Source: Diploscapter coronatus (taxonomy: Eukaryota > Nematoda > Chromadorea > Rhabditida > Rhabditidae). Taken from it: DNA of 64,000 bases. Each line of letters begins with the position of its first letter. Within the stretch, counting starts at the first letter, position 1. Where the stretch lies: the NCBI GenBank assembly GCA_964036155.1, contig OZ038423.1, positions 8,509,249 through 8,573,248 of the forward strand, written 5' to 3'. Under the pieces are notes generated by a model that was not told the DNA's origin, did not search any database, and was given only the letters and a program-made list of their open reading frames with translations. This document shows positions 37,532 through 52,403 of the stretch, in pieces. The position numbers were made by a program, and so were the translations under genes.

Positions 37532-38798
37532 ATGCTAGCCAATTTGCCAGTAGAAATTATATTGCTGATATGTGAATATCCCGAATTCAAGGATCTGGGA
37601 CAATTGGCCTGGACTAACAAGCGAATGATGCGAATAATCAAGAGATATCGGCCGATAGCACTCGAGAGGAAAGTTTTATTCTATCGTAGGAAAATATTTC
37701 TTAGATGAGTGGAAATTAATTAGAGTATTTAGTACCTTATACAAACAGCAAAATTTGGGAAGGAAGAATTTGTCTGTTTGATTCGCATCATGTTTCTGTT
37801 GAGCAGATTACAAAATTTACTCATCCTTTATGGTTATGGGAAGTTGCAACTACAAAAGATAAAGTTAGTTATTTTATTTGGCATTGCCAGTTGTGTAAAT
37901 TTTAGATTTTCGCAATTAATTCTTATAACAAATCGGTTGAAATTTTCGACCTGAATACTCGACAAATCACTAGAGGTAGCATTACAAAGCCAATAGATTG
38001 GTTTAGTTTTATTGCATTCTTTACAGGCCCAGATCCCCCTGAATGGTGTGAATATGCATCTGTCGCTTATTTCAAAGACAAACTGTATTATTTGGGTGGA
38101 TGGGATCCTGAAACATGGTATAGGAATCGAGTTGATGTAAGAGGATCGAATGAAAGTCCATGATGAAATAATTTATTTAGGTTTTAATAGATGGAACATG
38201 GCAAACAGGACCTACATTCCCTCTTTCAATTATATGGGTTCAAATAATAACATGCAATGAAATTTTATACGGTCACATTGTAGCATTTTCATTATTGTAA
38301 TTATGGATATTCAGTTATTGATGAATGGGTGGGTAAAAAGATATTTCGATTATCAGACGATGAACGGGAATGGATTGAAATTGGAGAGCTTCCAGGAGAA
38401 CGAAGTTATTTCGGAGTTGCATCGCTAAATGGAAAAATTTACATAACTGGAGGACGGAGGTCGTTAATTTTGTATGATAAATAATGTATCATTATATATT
38501 TAGTAGTGCCAATGGTGATGTATTGAAGTCCTGTCTGTGTTTCGATCCCTCAGCACCAAATTATTATGGTCGAATTTCTCGAATCGCTGATATGAATTGT
38601 GGAAGACATGATCATTCACTTATTGCCACTAACGGGAAATTGTATGCAATCGGAGGGTGAGCTGAGACTTTCCATATCTTTATACCAAATATTTGTTAAT
38701 TTAGATTTCAAAATTTTTCATATGAAGATTTTTGTAATTCAATCGAGGAATACGATCCACAGACGAATGAATGGCGTGAAGTCGGAAAATTAGCATAG
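37532..38798 (+). CDS. F-box/kelch-repeat protein, copy 1
   Basis: Eight exons (37532-37685, 37733-37863, 37906-37975, 38027-38136, 38181-38271, 38315-38459, 38504-38656, 38705-38798) sum to 948 nt, 315 aa. The N-terminal F-box-like segment is MLANLPVEIILLICEYPEFK with DLGQLAWTNKRMMRIIK. It is followed by kelch-type strands: DKLYYLGGWDPETW, GKIYITGGR and GKLYAIGG, plus VEIFDLNTRQ and EEYDPQTNEWREVG. Proteins of this type recruit substrates to SCF ubiquitin ligases through the propeller. The introns are about 42-55 bp. The first of the two ATGs in frame (37424) would add a poorly conserved extension, so 37532 was chosen by comparison with copy 2. AATAAA occurs at 38848-38853. It looks intact. 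Confidence 0.8.
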
Positions 38799-38869
38799 AA
38801 TAAAGTTTGATTATAATAATCTCAGATTTCATATAGAAATTTTGTTCAATAAAATGTGAAATAATAAGT

Positions 38870-39399
38870 TAATTTCGATGCACGTGATACAGACAACTCT
38901 CGAAGACATTCAAGAGTTATGAGGGATAGTTGTGGCTGAAATAGATATTCTTTAAAATATTTTATTCCAAAAATTCTGTAACCAAATCCAAAATTTTTAT
39001 AGTAATTTCAAAGTAGATTTTACAAAATATATACCGGAAATAGTTACTCGATTTCTTGTTCAGTTGTTATGTGAATGAATGAGCGGTGCAGATAGAAAAA
39101 ATGAATATATATCCTTCGGGATTGAACTGTGCTAATGCAAAATCTGAGCTTTTATAATTTCATTTAGAGATGACAAGATGAACTGAGTCGAATTGAGACG
39201 ATTTGAACTCTGCTCGGGAGATGTTGGAACTATGTTTTGATTTTAGCTGAATATATGAAGCATAATCCACCTCCTGAAAGATAGCGAGAGAATGGAAACG
39301 TTGATGCAATCAGGGATGAAATTTAGAGTTAGTATTGATGCGTGGTGATTAAGATGATGCTTTTTTGGTAAAGATGAAGTTTCTCGATGGAAGGAGTGT
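38870..39399. other. Spacer after F-box/kelch copy 1
   Basis: AT-rich with no exon supported. The first ~100 bp (GATGCACGTGATACAGACAA) are shared with the 3' flank of copy 2 near 55248, showing that the duplication extends past the 3'UTR. Confidence 0.5.
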
Positions 39400-39401
39400 T
39401 A

Positions 39402-39909
39402 TTGTCCATTGTAAAAAACTTGACAGTCGCAGTGCCCTTCGCACAAGGGGGCGGTGCGAACAGCACGCTTCTCCCTCGCGTCGCGGCATGCATTGCAAAT
39501 TCATTATTCAAACCGGATTTTCACTTTCATTTATTTTTTTAAATTTGCATTCGTAATTATATCCTAATTATCTGCTAATTCTCGATAATTATCACAATTT
39601 CGAAGAAGAAATTCAAAAATCTATTTAAAAAATAAAAAAAATCATTGCAAAACATTAGAAAAAATAAGTGAAAAGTGGCTGTTCATTGAATCACCTACAG
39701 GTAATTAGCTCTAATTACCGCTAACTATCGATAATTGCCGGATAATTATAAAAATCACGAATGAAAACGTCGAAAAAATAAATGAAAGTGAAAATCCAGT
39801 TTGAATAATGAAACTCATTGCATGCCGCAACGCGAGCGGGACGCGTGCTGTTCGCATCGCCCCCTTGTGCGAAGGGCACTGCGACTGTCAAGTTTTTTAC
39901 AATGGACAA
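39402..39909. mobile_element. 508-bp palindromic MITE with TA target duplication
   Basis: Long terminal inverted repeats of about 170 bp start TTGTCCATTGTAAAAAACTT and continue GACAGTCGCAGTGCCCTTCG; the right end is their reverse complement with scattered changes. A TA dinucleotide flanks both ends (39400-39401 and 39910-39911), as expected for Tc1/mariner-type insertion. The GC-rich ends contrast with the AT-rich surroundings. No coding capacity. Confidence 0.88.
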
Positions 39910-40139
39910 TATAAAATTAATTTATAAGTGATTTATAAGTGCTATATGATGCAGCTGAAGTTTTCCCGGTGAAATAGTCGGCATTGGCTGATTAGTTGAT
40001 GGAAGTGGTATGGATGACGGGTGTTGGGTGTTGTTGATGGAAATTTTGAGTAGATGTGAAGAAATGTGAATTTTGAGAGCATTTTAGTATTTCCTAATTT
40101 CTTTCCTATGATAAGAGAAATTCTGGAAAATCGAGGAGG

Positions 40140-40420
40140 CTATACAGGCCACAGAAAATAATTTGTGAAGTTCATCCTGCCGGTTGCTTTTTCGGGTGCT
40201 AGCGAATGCACTATTTCTGTCCATGCGATTGAATTGGTCCCTTAGTCGATTTTGAAGAATTTATTTCATCTTTAGGAGTGGGACAAAAATAACAGCAGCT
40301 GTGTTCTGCCCTGTCCGATCGAAAAAAAAACAAAATTTTGAAGGCACAGTAGAGGAGATCATCTTTTTATCGAGGGGTGAGAAAGAACAGTAGAATAGAG
40401 AAAAAAAAACAAAAACAGTA
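40140..40420 (+). repeat. Diverged copy of a segment from the giant-repeat arms
   Basis: Shares order and blocks with 60550-60820 (+) and hence 34985-35250 (-): GAAAATAATTTG, CATCCTGCCGGT, TGCACTATTT.TGTCC, GGGACAAAAATA.CAG, TTCTGC.CTGTCC, ATCGAGGGGT and AGAATAGAGAAAAAA. It lies just upstream of the F-box gene at 40503. Confidence 0.7.
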
Positions 40421-40502
40421 GATGTATGATGTCATGAGGAAAAGACTCTGGGTTAAGCGAGTAAATTTAAAAGATTGAGGAAAATTCAGCCAGACAAACC
40501 AT

Positions 40503-41147
40503 ATGAATGCTAGATCTATGCAAACTTCTACAGACCCGCTTTCCAAACCCGTAAGTTGAAATTCAAATAAAACTTTCAGTGAATTATTTTATCACAAACC
40601 TTTATATTCAATAATTTGTCTATGTATTTCAGAAGACCTTGGTAGACTTGCCACCTGAAATTCTCCAGATAATCTTCTCGCGTCTGCCTATTGGAGATTT
40701 GGGCCAAATCCAAAGAGCTAATAAATATCTGCATGACGTTGCGAGTGAAATAAGAAATCCAGCTGGAAAGCGATTGGCCTGCAAAAAAAGGGTCGGGATG
40801 AAAGTTCGGTTCGTTGATCACCATGTGCCTGAAGACGAACACCAACTGGTATTTCAGTTTTTTAATCTAGGAATTTAATCGATTTATTAGCTTCAATTTC
40901 AATAATCGTGATAAATAAAATCAACGATTTTTCAAGAGATCAATCTATCTATTTACGATAAAATAACGGGTGTTTCTTTCAGAAATTCAACGACATTGCC
41001 GATATCCATGTCGATGATCGAAATGGTACAAGTAAGATAGTGTTATTGCCAATAACGGAATCATTTATTCAGTCACCAAATATACAATCAAAGGATGATG
41101 TTTTCTCTTGTGATTTATATCTTGACTCAGATTTTTATTTAAAATAG
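40503..41147 (+). CDS. F-box protein
   Basis: Exons 40503-40550, 40633-40848 and 40983-41147 (429 nt, 142 aa). The F-box reads VDLPPEILQIIFSRLPIGDL followed by GQIQRANKYLHDVASEIRN, a good match to the Skp1-binding motif (LPxEILxxIFxxL). A basic segment, then KFNDIADIHVDDRNGTSK and an acidic end (DDVFSCDLYLDSDFYLK) follow before a stop. Proteins of this class link substrates to SCF ligases and are greatly expanded in nematodes. The short length suggests that either the stop is skipped by another splice into exons at 41412-42870, or the gene is truncated. Confidence 0.7.
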
Positions 41148-41411
41148 TGTTATAAGAAAAGTACCTCTTTCATGCTCTTCATTGTCTTTGGAAAAAAAAA
41201 ACTTTTGCTAAGAAGGCGAAGCGCGTATCCGCGAATAGCGCATTATGAAATACATGGTGCAGAAACGCAGATATGGCAGAGCAGTGATTTATCTCGCGGG
41301 TACTCTCTTCCTTATTCCTCTGCAAGTCTTTTTGATAGACAAAAGAGTATTTGGATATAATTTTTGATTATTTGATTTAACCCTGACATCAGAGAAACGA
41401 GTATTGTTTAG

Positions 41412-42870
41412 GATCTCAACTTTTTCCTCACATGACAATTCGAGTTCCATGTTGTGGTAGACATCCACAATCAACTGAGGAGCAGATTCGAGACGTGTGC
41501 CAAGAATGGCCCACTATGAAAGTCGAAGAATTTTTCAAATCATTTCTTAAAGGTAGGATTTAGAGAAGATCACTGACATTTCAATCAATATAATCCAGAT
41601 TATGTATCCAACAATGGCCTATCTATCTCTGTTTACATGGAGCAAGTAATAAATTTAATATCCTAGAAATATTTTCGATGTTCAAAAATAAATTTAGGCA
41701 TTTTGGACGAGAACTGAAGCTTTCGATTATCTCAAGAATCTACTTTTCTATACTTACTATGAGTATGGCTATGTCGATTCACTAGAATTGGTAAGTGCTT
41801 ATATTGACTTTTATTTCGAAATGCAGATTATTTAGAGAGGAGTAACTCAGGAGACGTGGATACAGATGAGAGATTTTTTTGACACTCATGGCTATTTGAT
41901 TAGAAATAAAACTTCAATGGATATCAACTTTTACCCTACCAACATCGACGAATTTTTTGCATCACCATTCTTTTCTAAAGGTGAGTAGAAACGTATTATT
42001 TTCGAGATTCTGTAAAAGTTGTGTTAACTTCATTTATACCGTACTTTCCCTAATAGAAGCTCTCCCCCTAGCTTTTCGCATTTAGTCGATCATATCACCC
42101 TAAAATCATATCGAAACGAAGCATAAAACACTTTTTAAAATAAAATTTCAAGTCCATATCTCGAATATTCATGAACTTTTATAACGCATTTCTAACGAAA
42201 ATTTTGAGTTCTGGGTCCTCAAAGTTGACTTTCAGAGAGGAGCTTTTATTAGAGAAAATAAGGTATCACATTTACTCCGATAATAAGCATCGTGAGGTTA
42301 CGGTTTTAGGCATTAAATCTTTGTCAGTTTCATATCTCAACGATATCGGAATTGAACCGAACTACGAATTATTCAGACACGAAACTGTAATAAACGTAGG
42401 TGTAAAATGAGTGCTATTCATGAGACTTTTCAATCCGGTTTTGATTCATTTAGGCTGAGGATGTGTTTGTTCGCCTCTTCGGGAATGGCGGAATGAAAGA
42501 ATTCAGACTTGATGCATTTCTTGCTAACATGAAATGTCAAACATTTCAGATTGTCCAAACTAACATGACAGATGACTGTTTGAAAATTGTGCTAAAGGTA
42601 ATTTTGAGGCATTTTTAAAATTATCATTAGAATTTTTGTCATTTTCAGCATTTCTACGAGAATCGTAAGGGACACATCGGTAAATTGGAATACTCATTTG
42701 GGTTTGTTGAACCAATAGATTTGGAAAAATTCCTTAAACTTCTACCGGAGTCAGCAACTCAAATCCGACAAAATGGGAGAGAATGGATGCTGATAAATCA
42801 GTATAACGAGAAATTCATAATTGAATATGATAAATTAGTGGATTGTTCCATCCTTATCACACCATATTAG
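41412..42870 (+). CDS. Probable F-box-associated (FTH/DUF38-like) exons, own gene or end of the F-box gene
   Basis: Coding-like exons with good splice sites: 41412-41551, 41599-41645, 41698-41790, 41836-41980, 42153-42386, 42454-42597, 42649-42870 (stop). The content resembles the repeated beta-alpha C-terminal half of nematode F-box/FTH proteins: MTIRVPCCGRHPQSTEEQIR, DFFDTHGYLIRNKTS, AEDVFVRLFGNGGMKEFRLD, and the end GREWMLINQYNEKFIIEYDK with KLVDCSILITPY. The phase does not match across 41980/42153, so an exon is missing or misplaced, or the gene is decaying. No initiator ATG is obvious, which favours joining it to the F-box gene upstream. Confidence 0.5.
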
Positions 42871-43784
42871 TAGATCCTATATGGCGGGGTGTCTTTTCCA
42901 CAATATCTCTTTCAAATTTCATCCTCTCATCTATATTTAACTATGGCATCCTGTCATTAAATAACTCTCATTCTATATCGACTAATCCTATGATTTAGAA
43001 TAATTATTTTAAATTGGCATTTTATGTGAAATATTAGTTCATTTTGACTCATTTATTACATATTTTATCCACTACGAAGTTCTAAATTTTATTCAAAATA
43101 AAACTATTTCATTTATTAAATCGGAATAAAAACATTGAGTTGCATGTTCCAATTAACAAAAATTGTGATTCAAATCAGTTAAGTCTAAACTTTTTAGTTG
43201 AATTGAATGCTGCTTCATTGAATTAGTTTTTGTATGATGAAGTCCAAGGTTGGTTGTGGATCAAGGGAGAATGAAGATGATGAAATGGTTTGCTTTAAAC
43301 ATGCGTTGTATCTAGAAAGATGTTGTTCGACCAAAATGTTATCGAGTCCTGATGAAAATTTCAGTATTTCATGTTCTGAGTAGAGATGTACGCGGTCCGT
43401 AAAAAATTGGGACCCGGACATCCCAATTTTTTTCTACCGTTCTCAGCTTTACGTTTTTCACATTTCTCTATTCATACAATTTTCAGTTCATGACAGAAGT
43501 GCTGAATGTCAACTCTCGAAGTCTCTACGTCCATGCCTATCCGAGTCTGCTTTGGAACAAGACAATTGTGCTATCATACTAATCATTTTTGTTCTCGAAT
43601 TTTATGAATATTCGACTCCATGCATTTGTCACAAACTAATCCTCCCCAATACTGAATGTATTTGTCATCAGGTTCAGGGATTAGAGATTGTAGGGATAAG
43701 TAAAAAAATATGACGACAAATGCTGTAATAATGAAAATCCATATACAAAAAAAACTTGACCTCTCTATTTGTGAATTTACAGGT

Positions 43785-43930
43785 GGCCTCACGTCGAGTT
43801 CGCGATTTCAGGATCAAAGCCGTGGCTGGAGATCGGGTGAAAGTGGCGAGGAATTGAAGGAAGACACTGCGCACATCAACCAGATCGCCATCCCACTTCC
43901 GGGGGTCTCGAAGCTCTTCGACGGAGCAGC
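43785..43930 (-). pseudogene. Orphan coding-like exon, gene unknown
   Basis: A 146-bp block much more GC-rich than its surroundings. On the minus strand one frame reads CSVEELRDPRKWDGDLVDVR and continues SVFLQFLATFTRSPATALIL with codons typical of well-expressed genes, ending at a GTAAAT donor. A plus-strand frame (KEDTAHINQIAIPLPGVSK) is also open, so the strand is not certain. No adjoining exons were found, so it may be a relic brought in with repeats. Confidence 0.35.
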
Positions 43931-44490
43931 TGGTATTTTTTTTATCTATAAAATTCTAAAAACCTTTAAAATAGATGAGTTAAACGTCGATTTAAGGACT
44001 TTATTTCCATAATTCGATCGAAGGACAGACAATAGTCGAGCAGTAGTGCTCTGCCCGATTCGAAAAGAAAATGATGCGGGAAAAAGAGTCCGATCACACG
44101 ATAAAAGCCTGCAGTCAGGAACATAGAAAGAATGCGGGAAAATCTATTCAAGAAAATATCGTTGAGTTTTGAGTAGGGACCGCCAAGCCCCGCCCCTTTA
44201 CATTGATTCAATATTGTCCATAATTGATACCCTTCCAATTATCGCAAATTTTTCTTATTTTATTTTTGTTTTTCATAATTTATCGATACCTACTATACAA
44301 TTCGATACCGCTCTTTCACGTGGTGATATCGATTTATTGATCGGAGTGCGAAAAAAGTCCGCAAATGCGCGTCAAATGTTATGCAAACAGGAAAAAGCCT
44401 ATAAATCGAGTTTTGAGAGTTCCAAAAGCCATTTTTTTACAGAAATATTTAATTTCAGCCAATATCTATTGAAAGACACCAAATTTATCG

Positions 44491-44837
44491 AAATCCGTGC
44501 TGGCGAAACTTTTTAAATTGACTTTGAAGTTGTCAAATATTAGTCATTATGGAAACTCAAATTTCTGTCCCAGCAACAATGGAATCGATATAATTCTTTC
44601 AAAAATATAAATTTTGGCTCTGTTAAAATATATAATTAAAAAAAGGGAATGAAAAAATTGTAAAAAATAAAAAAAAAATTATTTTAGATAGAGGCACATT
44701 TTCCTCTTTGTAAAAATCGCTTGCAGAAAGTTTATTTCGTGTTCCAAAAGTAATTTTATTTCATTTTTACATTAATTGGGACTAAATCTTGTTTTCTTGA
44801 AAAAATCATCAAAATCCGTGCTGGCGAAACTTTTTAA
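44491..44837 (+). repeat. 26-bp direct repeat, 321 bp apart
   Basis: AAATCCGTGCTGGCGAAACT followed by TTTTAA occurs at 44491-44516 and 44812-44837. It may mark the ends of an insertion. Confidence 0.7.
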
Positions 44838-44884
44838 TCAAGCAAAAAAGTAGCAAAAACGCGAGTTTGACGCTTCACATGAAT

Positions 44885-45800
44885 AAGAGTGTATTTGTAA
44901 AACCCGAACAACCGTCTGTATTTCAGAAAAAGCTCTTCAAATCAGGATTTGATCATAGAGGTGGGTACCCCTATGGGTCCTAATCACAAAACCGAGGAGA
45001 CAAGGCTCCGTTTTCACAAGTGGGCGTAGCTATGCTAATTTGAAAATCGCAACTTATATGAACAAATGCTCGTTAGATGACACAAAGAAAACTTTTTATT
45101 TTATATCGAATTCGAAAAATCTTTTCGGGATATAGCAGATTAAGGGCAATACTTCATTTTTGCTTCCTAGAGTACCGTGCTACCGCTTTATCATGATACC
45201 ATATGGGTCCATGGAAAACCACCCATACGGTACTTGAGTGGTACTATACCAAAATGGATACCAATCAACTCGAAATTGACTGGAGAGTAATATTCAAGTC
45301 CATTTCTATCAATTTCAGCAAATGGTTTCATTATACCATCATCGTAATTGACTATAACTACTTGCTGAAAAATACCAAAATGAAGTAACTTCAAATGAAC
45401 ATAAAAGACGATAGACTAATCCCTTTTTCAAGCGGTTTCCAACATATTATTCAGTTCGATAAGGGCTTTCTTTTGGTATATAACATGATGGGTTTTATTT
45501 ACCAAATGGTAACTTGATCATATGGGTCGCTACTATTTGGCACAATACCATGTTTGGTATTGTTCGACTCTAAATTTTATGATAATAAATAATAGATGTC
45601 TCTAGCTTCAATTTGAGCCCAAATTTTGGTAGATTACCTATGAAAATATTCTCGTATCATTTTCTTGAAAATTGACATTCAATTTTGATTTTTGAGGTAC
45701 CACTCCCATACCATAATAGATAACTATGTGGTGTCTTCACAAAAGTTGCTTAGTTTTTTAAGGGCTATCGATTGGTGTATAATATATGTCAGTTTGTTCG
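44885..45800. mobile_element. Foldback element copy B (shorter, diverged)
   Basis: It begins with the same end sequence (AAGAGTGTATTTGTAA) and passes through the GGGTCCTAATCACAAAA and TATGCTAATTTGAAAA blocks. It then joins the reverse complement of the element middle (ATGGACCCATATGGTATC; CTTTTGTGAAGACACC near 45735). Compared with copy A the two halves are joined with an internal deletion. The far end is not clear. Confidence 0.65.
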
Positions 45801-46498
45801 ATATTTCAAAAATCGCTCTTCTTTTCCCCTCTTTGCGATGCCTTTGCAGTTAGGCCACGCCCCTTTTCTATGTCCACTTTTGTGAGGTGGAAAAGGCATT
45901 TTTCCCGATTATTTTTTTTTTAATTTCGGTTTTTCTTTAATTTTTAAATTTTTTTCTTTTCAAATATCAATTGTGGGTGACCAAAGCTCCATAATGGTGT
46001 ATAATATGACCCATATGGGCACAACCCTAAAATCGGCTGGTGGTCCCTAGTTTTGAGGAAAACTAAACTCGCGGCTAGGATCCCTCAAAATAGTTGAAGG
46101 TCGAATATCATTCGAAATTACCAAAATAGGGTGAATTTCCGCACACAATCGATGCCCATTAAATCTCTTCAATTATTTTGACATCTGAAATATTTTAGAA
46201 TCGCATAAAATTTTAACTAAAATCGAACGATTTTAAGAGAAAAATCGCGTCCCTAACATTCCGGCCTTCCCCGAGCGTTTCTCCTGGCGAATTCCTGCAC
46301 ACGTTTGGTCTCAAAATTTCAGAAATTTCTTTTATTTTGATATTTGAACGAGAGAATTGGGTGTAATTCACTTGTTATTGCTTTAATTGCGTTTTTCTGA
46401 TCGACAATAAATTCCTTTGCTTTTTGGAGGGCAACACATACCAGTGTGTATCTCAAGTTGAAATCGTTGATTTTTTATCGATTTTTCGTTAGTTTAAT
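45801..46498. other. Spacer upstream of VPS4
   Basis: AT-rich, partly related to the foldback element (CCATATGGG near 46010). No exon is supported. It probably holds the VPS4 promoter. Confidence 0.4.
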
Positions 46499-46556
46499 CA
46501 GGGTTGCTGATGGACCCGGGTCCGGGTCCGAAAAATTGGGCCCGTCAGCAACCCTG
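46499..46556. mobile_element. 58-bp hAT-like micro-element
   Basis: The termini CAGGGTTGCTGATGG (46499-46513) and CCGTCAGCAACCCTG (46542-46556) form an inverted repeat with one mismatch. It is flanked by AGTTTAAT (46491-46498) and AGTTAAAT (46557-46564), an 8-bp target duplication with one mismatch. CAGGG ends and 8-bp duplications are hAT hallmarks. It sits about 120 bp upstream of the VPS4 start. Confidence 0.65.
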
Positions 46557-46674
46557 AGTTAAATCGATTTATTGATTCTTGTTCAGTTGACCGATTGAGC
46601 GGGGCACTTGCGGACAGGCTGTTTTCGTGCTCAAGCTGCCAAGTCGGAAGGAAACCAACTACGCGCTCACAGGC

Positions 46675-50329
<3,655 letters not shown>

Positions 50330-51854
50330 TCGACAGGGAAATTCGGAGGACTTCCCCAGCAAAATTTTCAAATTTAAAATTCGGCTAAAACACGCCTCGT
50401 TTTGAAAATCTGTATCATCAACGAAAATCGGGCAATAAGCCACCATCTCACGTAAAATGGGCTCCAACCCTAAATTTTATTTTTGATTACCTTTAACTTT
50501 AGCGATGGAGCGCATTTGCCGAATTAGATATTTTTCCGAGTTTTTGTCTACCACCTATGATTTTGCCATTCCGCATCGTATTTTTTTTAGAAATTACATG
50601 ACTTTTATCTTCGTTCATATTATTTTATTTGAGCCATGTATTTTCCAATTAAATATCTTTCTAAAATTATTTTAGAATTTTCAAGAAATGTAGATTTTTT
50701 GTTCTTTTCAAATTCTTTAGAAAAATTGTTTAAAGAAATTGAGCGTTTTTTTATTGCCATATATATGAAAATTTGAACATTCAGGCAAGTTTCCACGGGT
50801 ATTAAATATCCTACGAGTATTTACCTTTGAGCATTATTTTTTTAAGAAAAAGTGATCGTCAATCATTATTTTCTTTCCGATTTTTTTATGATTCCAGTGG
50901 CAAAGTAGTAATTTTGTTGATTTGAAGATTAAATCTTATCATCTATTTTTAAGAAAATCCCCAGTATGGTCGCCATTGCAATGGACAGTATTGTTTTAAT
51001 AACCAACATTCTCATTCTGATTTCTGATTCACCTTAAGCAAGTATTACTATCTTTAGCTTTTTCCCGTTTTCTTGGAACGTTCATTTATCCTTATCGTTG
51101 TTTTTAGATATGTGAACTTTCCAAAAAAAGAAAAACAATCGTCTCACCAATAATTTTTGCGTGTATTTTGACACTTCGTACTCATCTCGTTGATACATTG
51201 ACTTTGAACTCCAAAATTCATTCGGGTCATTTGTTTATTTCATTATTTAGATTTTACTTGACCTCTTTCATTTTTCGATCTTATCAGTTATCATTGCGCT
51301 TTTCGCAATATTTTCGTGTCGGATGTTCTCTTAACAACACTTGGAAATGAGTTATTATATTTTGAAGCGAAAAGTTTATTTTATGCAACGAAAACAACAG
51401 AATTAATTTGAAACGGAGAAAACAACGAGGGAGGAATTATGGCATATTTTCTAGTCAAATGGGGTGATTCTGCAAGAAAAGTGGCACAAAATCGAACGTT
51501 ATTTCACTGATTTGGAAATGGGATTTTATAGGAATCATATTGAATTCAGGCAAGAAAATATTATTAGAAATTTTTATCTTGAAAAAGCTAGATGAGCAAC
51601 CATTTTCTACAAGCCTGATACCAAACTCAAAATCAAAAAGACGCAGCATCGTGGGCTTAGAAATCTCAAGGAATTCAATTATGACTATGTTGATTTGATG
51701 ACATTTCTGATGATTCCATTCAGAGTCGTATCACAATTATGCATTCTGCGCTCTAGCGATTTATAGGAAGAAAAAAATTTTATTTGCAAGAATCAAAGTT
51801 TTGCTAAAAATACCAAGGTTTCTCGAAATTTAGAATGATTTGATTCTAGCAAAT
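50330..51854. other. VPS4 3' flank and spacer
   Basis: Strongly AT-rich. No exon or clear polyA signal is assigned. Nothing else was recognised. Confidence 0.4.
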
Positions 51855-51987
51855 TTATATTTCATTAAAAAATAACATTCCTAATTGAGACCTCCAATCG
51901 AATCGAGAGCATTTATGGCCGTTTTTGGCAGGGTCAGCGATTTTCGCTCTTCTACAGGGGGTGGGGTGGGTGAACGGAGCTGGAAAT

Positions 51988-52103
51988 GGCTCGTAGAAAA
52001 AGACACCGGGACACCGATTAGAAAAAGACACCGGCTTTTTTCTTTTCCTATCTTGCCTTCCCATACTATTTCTTAGAAAACCCGGTGTTTTTTTCTATGA
52101 GCC
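51988..52103. repeat. Imperfect hairpin element
   Basis: GGCTCGTAGAAAAAGACACC followed by GGG (51988-52010) pairs with 52081-52103 at about 21 of 23 positions. The left stem motif AGAAAAAGACACCGG repeats once more inside the loop. It is about 170 bp from a second, perfect hairpin. Confidence 0.65.
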
Positions 52104-52273
52104 CTGGAAATAGACAAAATTGAAACTATTTGTAATAATAGTAGTTAGTATGAAATAGAGCTGATAAAATAATTTTTTTTTTCAATCATATCATTCGTCT
52201 GGTTTATGCTAACTGTAGAAAATTTAGCAAAATTAGAAGAAGAAAAAAACATACTGATTCTTTGAAGAATGTC

Positions 52274-52402
52274 GGCAATTACGAAAAGATACCACGTCAC
52301 CACGTCTTTAGACACAAGAGGGAAAAGAAAAAAGTAGGGAGCGGAGCTTGGAGTTTCTTCGTAAAAAAAGACGTGGTGACGTGGTATCTTTTCGTAATTG
52401 CC
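52274..52402. repeat. Perfect 36-bp inverted repeat with 57-bp loop
   Basis: The left arm 52274-52309 begins GGCAATTACGAAAAGATACC. The right arm 52367-52402 is its exact reverse complement. No coding capacity. A perfect 36-bp stem implies a young MITE or a selected hairpin. Confidence 0.9.
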
Positions 52403-52403
52403 T

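Larger units (their letters stand above)
42871..44884. other. AT-rich, repeat-containing spacer
   Basis: Between the F-box gene and VPS4. It contains an isolated GC-rich coding-like block (43783-43930) and a 26-bp direct repeat (44491-44516 and 44812-44837). A fragment near 44025-44090 resembles the duplicated segment at 40270-40330. No full gene is supported. Confidence 0.45.

Noticed and set aside
41172..41474. Small frames on both strands between the F-box exons
   Set aside because: No splice sites fit. The minus-strand frame is a shadow of the plus-strand exon at 41412.
43583..43792. 69-aa minus-strand frame with one membrane-like segment and a CDKC motif
   Set aside because: Possible small membrane protein, but there is no splice, polyA or family support, and it abuts the orphan exon in another frame. 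Left uncalled.
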